Shown: positions 1 through 5,030 of the stretch, piece by piece
Numbering within the stretch: position 1 is the first letter of the stretch
Layout of the letters: each line of letters opens with the position of its first letter
NCBI GenBank assembly: GCA_020072905.1
Contig: JAIQGB010000332.1
Span: forward strand, 1-5,030
DNA: 5,030 bases
Reading direction: 5' to 3'
DNA from: Terriglobia bacterium
GTDB taxonomy: Bacteria; Acidobacteriota; Terriglobia; UBA7540
Made by a program: the position numbers and the translations under genes
Notes under the pieces: generated by a model
What the model saw: only the letters and a program-made list of their open reading frames with translations
Database searches by the model: none
What the model was told of the DNA's origin: nothing

Positions 1-284
1 TGTCCGTGCAACGTCGCCCACTTTGTCATCCTGGGGGATTCTGCGCATACGCCGCCGTAAGTGCCGAACAATGGAGACAATACAACCGACTTTCCAGCAC
101 AACGGACAGAGTGTTGCAGTTCTCATGCCGGAAAGCAGAGTTTTGCAACAGACGGGTGCGACAGACTGTCCGTATCGTCGGGCGCCCAGGCCCTATACTT
201 CGAATCGCGAAAGCTCGGAATGGCGACGGAGATTAGGGGAAAGAACTGGGATTCCCGACGGCGGGGCGTGCCGCCTCCATATGC
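1..284. other. Intergenic region, no convincing gene
   Basis: No reading frame here looks like a real protein. Short open frames exist in all three plus-strand phases, but none has recognisable motifs, a ribosome site or a family-like composition. The stretch lies downstream of the minus-strand PASTA gene. It contains several inverted repeats, the best of them nested (see the separate entry at 102-260), and the heptamer TGTCCGT at 1-7 and 167-173 with an inverted copy at 102-108. I see no CRISPR repeats, tRNA or insertion sequence end. The left flank is cut by the window, so this could be the end of a larger element. Confidence 0.6.
102..260. other. Candidate structured element (nested inverted repeats)
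   Basis: Two adjacent sets of nested complementary arms can be drawn. Set A has ACGGACAG (102-109) pairing with CTGTCCGT (166-173). Inside it TGTTGCA (112-118) pairs with TGCAACA (144-150), and inside that CTC-a-TGC (122-128) pairs with GCAGAG (135-140) around the hexaloop CGGAAA. Set B begins two bases later: CGTCGGG (176-182) with CCCGACG (254-260), CCCAG (185-189) with CTGGG (246-250), CCCTA (191-195) with TAGGG (234-238), and a small TTCG/CGAA hairpin (199-211). Individual 7-bp arms are expected by chance in a region this size; only the nesting is suggestive. It could be an RNA from either strand, the 3' end of the PASTA transcript, or a remnant of a palindromic mobile element. It matches no RNA family I recognise. 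Confidence 0.3.
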
Positions 285-1013
285 CTACTCGGCTACCTGA
301 AACGTGAAGACGGTGTCGGGGCCGATCTTACTTCCCGGTGCCGGCGTCTGCGAAAGAATGGCCCCTTTCGCAGCGTTCTCAGCCGGGAACGGAATTACTT
401 GCCCAACCTTCATGCCCGCCTCTTCGAGCTGGGGGCGCACGGTGGCAAGCGGCTGGCCCGTGAGGTTTGGACAGAGGTATGAGGGCTGAGCCTCACCGAG
501 GGAGACCAGAAGAGAGACGGTCGGGCTGTGAACGTTCGAGGTCAAGGATGGTGGGTCCTGCGCCACCACCTGATCGGCTTCGGCCCCCGGCCAGGGCAAG
601 GCGGCCACGCTTGCCACACTAAATCCCCGCTGGACAGCGGAGATTTGCGCTGCGCGCAGGCTGGAGCCGACCAGGTTCGGAACCGCCACGCGCGGCGGCC
701 CCAGGCTGACGAGCACGTGAACATGCTGCCCCGTTTTTATGCGCGTACCGGCCGGAGGCTCCTGCGACACGACTTGATTTGCGGGCTGCTGGATACTGTA
801 AACCTTGTCCTCGACCTTCATGACCAGACCCAGGTTGCCAGTGGCTCGCTGGGCGGCTTCCGCGGTCATTCCCACAAGGCCGGGCATGGTTTCCTGGTGT
901 CCATGAATAGTGAAGCGAATCGTGGTGATGGCGCTGATGAGCGCCACAGCTACCAGAACCGTGAGGAGCAGAAAGAGCCGGAAGAGCTTGCCGATCTGTG
1001 CGCGCAAGGTCAT
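285..1013 (-). CDS. Membrane-anchored protein with three PASTA domains
   Basis: A 242-residue protein with a short basic N-terminus (residues 1-12), one hydrophobic membrane segment (about 13-33) and an extracytoplasmic part made almost wholly of three PASTA repeats at roughly 40-104, 107-172 and 177-240. Each repeat shows the family pattern: an entry such as MPGLVGMT, VPNLVGSS or CPNLTGQP, a middle helix with conserved alanine and leucine, and a QxPxxG-like exit (SQEPPAGT, AQDPPSLT, SQTPAPGS). PASTA domains are known from penicillin-binding proteins and from PknB/StkP-type Ser/Thr kinases, where they sense cell-wall fragments or help localisation. Here no kinase or transpeptidase domain is attached, so the role is probably as an envelope-binding or scaffolding protein (inference). 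The ATG at 1013 is the only good start: the frame is open upstream to a stop near 1097 without another ATG, and the membrane segment follows directly. No clear Shine-Dalgarno is seen. It is transcribed away from the MBL-lutAB cluster. Confidence 0.87.
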   Translation of the reverse strand: MTLRAQIGKLFRLFLLLTVLVAVALISAITTIRFTIHGHQETMPGLVGMTAEAAQRATGNLGLVMKVEDKVYSIQQPANQVVSQEPPAGTRIKTGQHVHVLVSLGPPRVAVPNLVGSSLRAAQISAVQRGFSVASVAALPWPGAEADQVVAQDPPSLTSNVHSPTVSLLVSLGEAQPSYLCPNLTGQPLATVRPQLEEAGMKVGQVIPFPAENAAKGAILSQTPAPGSKIGPDTVFTFQVAE

Positions 1014-1018
1014 GGGCG

Positions 1019-1055
1019 TTCTGAATGATGAATTCTGAATGAGGAATGATGAATT
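1019..1055. repeat. Degenerate 7-bp tandem repeat, five units
   Basis: Five consecutive heptamers cover 1019-1053, each ending in GAA: TTCTGAA at 1019 and 1033, TGATGAA at 1026 and 1047, TGAGGAA at 1040, followed by a partial TT. The first two units are repeated as a 14-mer with one mismatch. The composition is AT-rich against GC-rich surroundings. It starts only 6 bp upstream of the PASTA start codon, so it forms the PASTA 5' leader and part of its probable promoter. Heptameric short tandem repeats between genes are known in some bacteria (for example the STRR repeats of cyanobacteria); any relation here is by analogy only. Confidence 0.75.
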
Positions 1056-1060
1056 GGCAA
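1032..1060 (-). promoter_or_regulatory. Possible sigma-70-type promoter for the PASTA gene
   Basis: Read on the minus strand, TTGCCA (1060-1055) and CAGAAT (1037-1032) are separated by exactly 17 bases, matching -35 (5/6) and -10 (4/6) consensus boxes. Transcription would begin around 1025, giving a leader of about 12 nt before the ATG at 1013. The -10 box lies inside the heptamer repeat. Weak consensus match in an AT-rich tract; could be chance. Confidence 0.3.
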
Positions 1061-1088
1061 GGGCGCACGATGGCTCATCGTTCCTCTC

Positions 1089-1117
1089 TTGACCTCACCC
1101 TGCAATTCCAGTAGCGT
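1089..1117 (+). promoter_or_regulatory. Weak promoter-like sequence for the MBL-lutAB cluster
   Basis: TTGACC (1089-1094) matches five of six bases of a sigma-70 -35 box. Seventeen bases later TAGCGT (1112-1117) is only a half match to a -10 box. Transcription from here would start near 1124, which would place the alternative TTG codon at 1118 outside the transcript and leave the ATG at 1139 as first codon. The evidence is positional only. Confidence 0.22.
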
Positions 1118-1138
1118 TTGAGCTTCTTCCCGACGCCT

Positions 1139-1912
1139 ATGACCTACCGAGTGGATGTCCTCAAGATGGGTCAGTGCCAGGTCCGCGGCCCGGAGGTCTA
1201 CTGGATGGACCGGTGGGATGAGTGGGAGGACCTCTACTTCTACATGGTGCTCGTCCGCGGCGGCGGCAAAGTCGCTGTGATCAATACCGGTCCCCCGCAG
1301 GATCTCTCCACGCTTAACGAGCGGTGGACATCGACGTTCGGCCCGCGCGGCGCGCTGGTGCGGCGCGACGAGGAAACCCCGGAGATGGCGCTCGGCCGCC
1401 ACGGCGTCACCCCCGGTGACGTGGATTTTGTCCTCATCACCCCTCTGCAGGCTTATGCCGTGGGCAACATCCCAATGTTTCGGAATGCGCGAGTCTGCGT
1501 GTCGCGCCGCGGCTGGATCGAGGATTTTCAAGCTCCGCCCTACGAGATGCACGTCCCCCGCAAACTGCGCATCCCTGATGACGTGGTGTCTTACCTGACG
1601 ATCGAAGCTCCAGAGAAGATTCACCTCCTCGCCGATGAAGAGGAGATACTGCCGGGGCTCACCACCTTTTGGGTCGGCGCTCACCACCGCTCCTCGGTGG
1701 CCTATCTCATCGAAACCGGCGAAGGACGCGTCGCGGTGACGGACTGCTGCTTCAAGTACGGGAACATCGAGGGCCATCATCCGCTCGGCATCATGGAGAG
1801 CCTTGAGGAATGCCTCGCGGCCTACGAGCGCCTCCGCAAAGCAGCCGACATCATCATCCCGCTTTACGATCCCGAAGTGCTCGAGCGTTTTCCGGAGGGC
1901 AAGGTCGCGTGA
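1139..1912 (+). CDS. MBL-fold protein lacking the HxHxDH metal site
   Basis: A 257-residue protein resembling the metallo-beta-lactamase-fold family often labelled N-acyl homoserine lactonase-like. Family features are kept in order: a beta strand ending in INTGPP (48-53, normally IDTG), the strand and turn VLITxLxxxxVGNIPMF (98-114), LPGLTTFWVGAHHRSS (171-186), a strand ending in VTDCCF (200-205), and PLYDPEVLERFPEGKVA at the C-terminus. The metal-binding THxHxDH signature is replaced by TPLQAYA (101-107): all four usual ligand positions are gone. The last histidine (PxHDP) is Tyr243, and the DTG aspartate is Asn50. His182/183 and Asp202 remain. The normal dinuclear hydrolase chemistry is therefore unlikely; the function is unknown. 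I chose ATG 1139 over the in-frame TTG 1118 (seven codons longer); neither has a clear ribosome site. The stop overlaps the lutA start by 4 nt, so the two are probably co-translated. Confidence 0.8.
   Translation: MTYRVDVLKMGQCQVRGPEVYWMDRWDEWEDLYFYMVLVRGGGKVAVINTGPPQDLSTLNERWTSTFGPRGALVRRDEETPEMALGRHGVTPGDVDFVLITPLQAYAVGNIPMFRNARVCVSRRGWIEDFQAPPYEMHVPRKLRIPDDVVSYLTIEAPEKIHLLADEEEILPGLTTFWVGAHHRSSVAYLIETGEGRVAVTDCCFKYGNIEGHHPLGIMESLEECLAAYERLRKAADIIIPLYDPEVLERFPEGKVA
1894..1898 (+). promoter_or_regulatory. Ribosome binding site fixing the lutA GTG start
   Basis: GGAGG lies 10 nt before the GTG at 1909, inside the last codons of the upstream MBL-fold gene. It supports this non-ATG start over the longer in-frame possibility at 1810, which would overlap the upstream gene by about 100 bases. 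The GTGA overlap with the preceding stop is a usual arrangement for translational coupling. Confidence 0.65.
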
Positions 1913-2658
1913 GCAACCCCGCCATCGCGGCGAAGCCTCGGGTGGCACTCTTCATCACCTGCCTTGGCGACCAGTTTTTTCCGCAGGTCGGGGAATGCGT
2001 GGTCAAGATTCTCCGCCGTCTGGGCGTTGAAGTGACCTTCGATCCCCGACAGACGTGTTGCGGCCAGCCGGCCTTCAACACGGGCTATCGCCAGGAGGCG
2101 CGTGAAGTGGCCACGCGAGTGCTCGACCTGTTTGAGGGCGCCGACTACGTCGTTGCTCCCTCGGGATCGTGCACCTCCATGATGCGAGTGTATTACCCGG
2201 AGCTTTTCCACGGGGAAGCCGAGAAGCTCGCCAAGGTCGAGCGACTGCGCACCCGCCTCTTCGAATTCTCGGAATTCCTGGTGAAGGTTTTGAAAGTCGA
2301 GGACCTCGGCGCGAGTTTTCCGCACCGCGTCGCCTATCACGATTCTTGTCACCTGCTGCGCGAGCTGCAAATCGAAGAGGAGCCGCGACGCCTGCTGCGT
2401 GCGGTGCGCGACGTGGAGCTGGTGGAGCCCCAGGACAACCAGTTGTGCTGCGGCTTCGGCGGAACTTTCAGCGTGAAGTTCCCGGAGGTTTCCGTGGCCA
2501 TGGGAGAGGACAAGCTGCGCGCGGCGGCAGCTGCCGGCGCGGAATACCTGGTCGCCAACGATTCCGGCTGCCTGATGCACTTGGCGGGACTAATCCACCG
2601 GCAGGGGCTGCCACTCAAAACTCTGCATCTGGCCGAGGTGCTGGCGAGCCAAGGTTGA
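1909..2658 (+). CDS. lutA: LutA/LldE-type CCG-domain Fe-S protein of lactate oxidation
   Basis: A 249-residue cytoplasmic protein close to the usual LutA length (about 240). It consists of two cysteine-rich CCG domains, as in LutA/LldE, GlcF and heterodisulfide reductase subunit B. Domain 1 has ITCLGD (Cys18), TCCGQPAFNTG (Cys50-Cys51) and PSGSC (Cys88); domain 2 has HDSCHLLREL (Cys147), LCCGFGGTFSVKFPEVS (Cys180-Cys181) and NDSGC (Cys221). In the family these bind an iron-sulfur cofactor. LutA works with LutB and LutC to oxidise L-lactate to pyruvate. The PSGSC and DSGC forms, lacking the first cysteine of CxxC, are as I expect for LutA rather than HdrB. It begins with GTG overlapping the stop of the MBL-fold gene (GTGA) behind a good ribosome site, and is followed 17 nt later by lutB. 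No truncation or frameshift is seen. Confidence 0.9.
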   Translation: MSNPAIAAKPRVALFITCLGDQFFPQVGECVVKILRRLGVEVTFDPRQTCCGQPAFNTGYRQEAREVATRVLDLFEGADYVVAPSGSCTSMMRVYYPELFHGEAEKLAKVERLRTRLFEFSEFLVKVLKVEDLGASFPHRVAYHDSCHLLRELQIEEEPRRLLRAVRDVELVEPQDNQLCCGFGGTFSVKFPEVSVAMGEDKLRAAAAAGAEYLVANDSGCLMHLAGLIHRQGLPLKTLHLAEVLASQG

Positions 2659-2675
2659 TCTGCGGGAAGCATGGC

Positions 2676-4112
2676 ATGAGTGAGCACGGCGTCGACAGCA
2701 ATCAGATTCGCGAGCTGGGCCGGCAGGCACTGGGCGACGCCCACCTCCAGGAGGCGTATCGGTCTTCGACCCTTCGCCTCTACACACACCGCCTCGCGGC
2801 GGTGAGCGAGGTCCCGGGCTTTGAGCGGCTGCGCGAACGCGCGCGCGAACTCAAGCGCGAGGTCATGGACCATCTCGATTTCTACCTCGCGCAGTTTGCC
2901 GAGAACGTCGAGCGGCGCGGCGGCATCGTCCACTGGGCAGAATCGGCGGAGGAAGCCCGGAGCATCGTCGGCGAGATCGCTCGGCGCGCCGGCGCGAGCG
3001 AAGTCGTGAAAGCCAAGACGATGGTGAGTGAAGAGATTGAGCTGAACCCCGCGCTGGAGAAGGCGGGCATCCGACCGTTCGAGACCGACCTGGGGGAATT
3101 CATCCTACAGCTTTCTGGCGAGCGTCCCGCGCACATCGTTGCCCCTGCCATCCACATGACCCGGCATGATGTCTCAGATCTCTTCGTTCACAACCTTCAC
3201 TCCCAGCCAACCGAAGTCCCCGAGCAGTTGACGGCCATTGCCCGTCGCGCGCTGCGCGAGAAGTTCGCAAGCGCGGGGATGGGACTGAGTGGGGCCAATT
3301 TTGCCGTCGCCGAGACCGGAACGGTCGTCGTCATCGAGAATGAAGGCAACATCCGCTTCTGCACGACGGCGCCGCGCGTGCATGTGGCGCTGATAGGAAT
3401 TGAGAAGCTGATCCCGCGCCTCGCGGACCTCGCAGTTTTTCTCCGCCTGCTTGGCCGCTCGGGGACGGGACAGAAGCTGACCGTCTACACCTCTCTGCTC
3501 ACCGGGCCGCGACGGCCCGGGGAGGACGGCCCGGAGGAGATGCACGTCGTTCTAATTGATAACGGCCGCATCGCCACGCTCGCGGATGAGAAGATGCGCG
3601 AGGCGCTCTACTGTATCCGCTGCGGCGCCTGCCTGAACACTTGTCCGGTGTATCGCAAGATCGGCGGGCACGCCTACGGCTGGGTCTATAGCGGGCCGAT
3701 TGGCGCGCTGGTGACGCCGCAGCTGACGGGCATCCAGAACGCCCGTGAGCTGCCCTTCGCATCATCGCTCTGTGGCGCCTGCCGTGACGTCTGCCCGGTG
3801 AAGATCAACATCCCTGATCTGCTGTTGCATCTGCGCTCGGAGGCTCAGGAGCGTGCGCCCGCACCGACTCCCTCGGGAGCGGCGCTCGGCGAGCGGACGA
3901 CCATCCGCCTGTGGGCGTGGGCGATGAAGCGGCCGTGGGCTTACTCTCTGGGCTCGCGGCTGGCTCGCTGGGGGCAGCGGCTGCTGGCGCGTGGGGGATG
4001 GATTCGCAAGATTCCGATGTATCCGGCCTCGGGTTGGACCGATGGCCGCGACTTGCCCGCGCTGGCTCGCAAAACCTTCCGCGAGCGGTGGACAGAGATC
4101 GAAAAGCAGTGA
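2676..4112 (+). CDS. lutB: LutB/LldF-type LUD-domain iron-sulfur protein of lactate oxidation
   Basis: A 478-residue protein, matching LutB family length (about 476). The order is a LUD domain (about 70-295) with typical blocks KAKTMVSEEIELN (112-124), APAIHMTRHDVSDLF (156-170), GANFAVAETGTVVVIENEGN (206-225) and HVALIGIEKLIP (236-247); a ferredoxin-type pair of 4Fe-4S motifs, CIRCGACLNTCP (Cys313, 316, 319, 323) and LCGACRDVCP (Cys366, 369, 373); and a basic, tryptophan-rich LutB C-terminal domain (about 405-478). With LutA and LutC it forms the L-lactate oxidation complex and probably passes electrons to the respiratory chain. The start at ATG 2676 has GGGAAG 6 nt upstream and gives the normal N-terminus; the frame is open far upstream (to about 2169), but that part is the lutA gene read out of phase. 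The stop codon lies in the first unit of a 7-bp repeat. The usual third gene, lutC, does not follow. Confidence 0.92.
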   Translation: MSEHGVDSNQIRELGRQALGDAHLQEAYRSSTLRLYTHRLAAVSEVPGFERLRERARELKREVMDHLDFYLAQFAENVERRGGIVHWAESAEEARSIVGEIARRAGASEVVKAKTMVSEEIELNPALEKAGIRPFETDLGEFILQLSGERPAHIVAPAIHMTRHDVSDLFVHNLHSQPTEVPEQLTAIARRALREKFASAGMGLSGANFAVAETGTVVVIENEGNIRFCTTAPRVHVALIGIEKLIPRLADLAVFLRLLGRSGTGQKLTVYTSLLTGPRRPGEDGPEEMHVVLIDNGRIATLADEKMREALYCIRCGACLNTCPVYRKIGGHAYGWVYSGPIGALVTPQLTGIQNARELPFASSLCGACRDVCPVKINIPDLLLHLRSEAQERAPAPTPSGAALGERTTIRLWAWAMKRPWAYSLGSRLARWGQRLLARGGWIRKIPMYPASGWTDGRDLPALARKTFRERWTEIEKQ

Positions 4113-4137
4113 CGAGTGTCGAGTGACAAGTGACGAG
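4108..4137. repeat. Degenerate 7-bp tandem repeat, four units, at the lutB stop
   Basis: Four consecutive heptamers based on AGTGACG: AGTGACG at 4108, AGTGTCG at 4115, AGTGACA at 4122 and AGTGACG at 4129, then a partial AG. The first unit contains the end of the last lutB codon and its TGA stop. The period equals that of the repeat at 1019-1055; rotated units GTGACGA and ATGATGA differ by only two transitions, so the two arrays may belong to one repeat type. Confidence 0.7.
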
Positions 4138-4155
4138 CCGCTCGAAGGCGAGGCT
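4136..4155 (+). other. Weak hairpin downstream of lutB
   Basis: AGC (4136-4138) and CTCG (4141-4144) pair with CGAG (4149-4152) and GCT (4153-4155) around the loop AAGG, leaving a two-base bulge. There is no T-run after it, so it is not a normal intrinsic terminator. It could be an attenuating or transcript-protecting stem between lutB and the rhamnosidase, or chance. Confidence 0.2.
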
Positions 4156-4174
4156 TGCCACTCATCGGCTAAAC

Positions 4175-4180
4175 GAGGTG
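4175..4180 (+). promoter_or_regulatory. Ribosome binding site of the rhamnosidase gene
   Basis: GAGGTG lies 4 nt before the ATG at 4185. It is the clearest Shine-Dalgarno match in front of an ATG in this window and, with the signal peptide that follows, fixes the start. No promoter is recognisable in the 72-nt gap, so transcription could continue from lutB. Confidence 0.6.
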
Positions 4181-4184
4181 GTCC

Positions 4185-5030
4185 ATGGTCAAGTTACTCA
4201 ATTCCGCTTTTCTTGCGGCCCTGTTGCTGGCTTCGTCCGCCTCAAACCCGCGCTGGGTTTCCGCCGCCGAGGGCCCGCTTCCTCCGCAGAATCTGAGGTG
4301 CGAATACCTTCGCGATCCCTTGGGCATCGATGTCAAATTGCCGAGGTTCTCCTGGGTGCTCGAGCACACCGAGCGCGGTGAGAAGCAGACTGCATACCAG
4401 CTACTCGTAGCCACGCGGCCGGAATTGCTCGCACAAGACAAAGGCGACGCCTGGGATAGCGGCAAGATCTCATCGGACCATTCGACGCAGGTCGTGTATA
4501 GCGGCAAGGCTCTGGAGAGCACCCGCACTTATTACTGGAAGGTTCGCGCGTGGGACACGCAAGGCAAGACCAGCGCTTACAGCCTGCCAGAGCAGTTCGA
4601 AATGGGACTGCTTTCTGCGGGCGAGTGGGAAAGCCAGTGGATTCAGGGAGGCAGCGAGCTCCGTAAAGAGTTCTCGATTCCCGGCAAAATCGTCCGCGCC
4701 CGCGCCTACGTCACCGCGCTGGGATATTACGAGCTGCGGCTGAATGGCCAGAAGGTCGGCACGAACGTCCTCGACCCTGCTTGGACGACTTACGAGAAAA
4801 GGATTCTCTACATCACCTACGACATCACTTCGCAGCTTCACGAGGGCGCGAATACCGTGGGCGTGATGCTGGGCAACGGTTGGGCGGTCCCGCCGCAACA
4901 TTACGGGCCGCCGATTGCGACCACGTGCTCCTCCCCGGCACTGCTGCTCCAGATCCAGGTTGGGCTTGAGGGCGGCAAGCAGTTCGCCGTCGTGAGCGAC
5001 ACTTCTTGGAAGGCCGCTCGCGGCCCCATC
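4185..5030 (+). CDS. Secreted alpha-L-rhamnosidase, GH78 family (5' part only)
   Basis: The open frame runs 282 codons to the right edge without a stop. An N-terminal signal peptide is clear: MVK, the hydrophobic core LLNSAFLAALLLASSA, and a cleavage site near WVSA|AEG (after residue 27 or 28). Then comes the Ig/Fn3-like N-terminal module of large bacterial rhamnosidases (about 33-138), with LRCEYLRDPLGID, FSWVLE, QTAYQLLVAT, WDSGKISSD and YYWKVRAWDTQG, leading to the linker AGEWESQWI. The Bac_rhamnosid_N beta-sandwich follows (about 160-282), with LRKEFSI, ARAYVTALGYYELRLNGQKVG, LDPAWTTYEKRILYITYDIT and VGVMLGNGW. These enzymes remove terminal alpha-L-rhamnose from plant glycans and glycosides by inverting hydrolysis. 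The catalytic (alpha/alpha)6 barrel with its acidic residues lies beyond the window, so activity cannot be checked here. Full-length relatives have around 900-1,100 residues. It follows lutB after 72 nt on the same strand. Confidence 0.92.
   Translation, partial: MVKLLNSAFLAALLLASSASNPRWVSAAEGPLPPQNLRCEYLRDPLGIDVKLPRFSWVLEHTERGEKQTAYQLLVATRPELLAQDKGDAWDSGKISSDHSTQVVYSGKALESTRTYYWKVRAWDTQGKTSAYSLPEQFEMGLLSAGEWESQWIQGGSELRKEFSIPGKIVRARAYVTALGYYELRLNGQKVGTNVLDPAWTTYEKRILYITYDITSQLHEGANTVGVMLGNGWAVPPQHYGPPIATTCSSPALLLQIQVGLEGGKQFAVVSDTSWKAARGPI

Noticed and set aside
120..145. CCGGAAAGCAG resembling the tip of SRP RNA helix 8
   Set aside because: The SRP symmetric loop and the GGAAG-GA spacing are missing, so the match is limited to a few bases.
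190..220. TTCGAATC at 199-206 resembling a tRNA T-loop
   Set aside because: The five bases on each side do not pair, and no acceptor or anticodon arm can be drawn.
257..280. GGCGG/CCGCC hairpin as a terminator after the PASTA gene
   Set aside because: Only 5 bp with a 6-base loop and no T-run on either strand; expected by chance in GC-rich DNA.
6..307. Small plus-strand open frames at the left edge (61-94 codons)
   Set aside because: Three phases are open together, none has a ribosome site or recognisable motif, and one runs into the PASTA gene on the other strand.
1810..1908. N-terminal extension of lutA from an ATG at 1810
   Set aside because: It would overlap the MBL-like gene by about 100 bases, the added residues are not LutA-like, and the GTG at 1909 has a good ribosome site and gives the normal length.
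1010..1948. Long minus-strand open frame (312 codons) opposite the MBL-like gene
   Set aside because: It is the mirror of a well-supported plus-strand gene in GC-rich DNA. Its translation has no family motifs and it crosses both the heptamer repeat and the lutA start.
1864..2580. Minus-strand open frame of 238 codons opposite lutA
   Set aside because: The plus-strand translation has two full CCG domains; the opposite frame shows none of the signs of a protein family.
2169..2675. Very long version of lutB starting at 2169
   Set aside because: The added 169 residues are low-complexity Arg/Gly/Ala text from lutA read in the wrong phase; the true N-terminus follows ATG 2676.

Overview
The window is 5,030 bases of GC-rich bacterial chromosome with long, tightly packed genes. 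The gene content is a free-standing PASTA-domain membrane protein, LutA/LutB-type iron-sulfur lactate oxidation proteins and a secreted GH78 alpha-L-rhamnosidase. Together with short degenerate tandem repeats between genes, this fits a plant-polysaccharide-degrading soil bacterium, most likely Acidobacteriota. That placement is inference from content and style; there is no rRNA or marker gene here.

Layout: 1-284 has no convincing gene but contains several nested inverted repeats. 285-1013 (minus strand) encodes a small membrane-anchored protein with three PASTA repeats and no kinase domain. 1014-1138 is a divergent intergenic region that contains five copies of a degenerate 7-bp repeat and weak promoter-like sequences for both directions. 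From 1139 the plus strand carries a compact cluster: a metallo-beta-lactamase-fold protein, lutA (overlapping it by 4 nt), lutB (17 nt later) and, after a 72-nt gap holding a second 7-bp tandem repeat, the first 282 codons of the rhamnosidase, which runs off the right edge.

How the genes may work together: LutA and LutB are two of the three subunits of the LutABC (LldEFG) L-lactate oxidation system. The third gene, lutC, is not next to them. L-rhamnose released by the rhamnosidase can be broken down through L-lactaldehyde to L-lactate, so linking a rhamnosidase to lactate oxidation makes metabolic sense, though the intermediate enzymes are not in view. The most unusual item is the MBL-fold protein translationally coupled to lutA. 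It keeps the family's overall sequence frame, but the metal-binding HxHxDH signature reads PLQAYA, and two further active-site positions (DTG aspartate and the last histidine) are also replaced. It is probably a pseudo-enzyme or a protein with a repurposed site, in a fixed position beside lactate oxidation genes.
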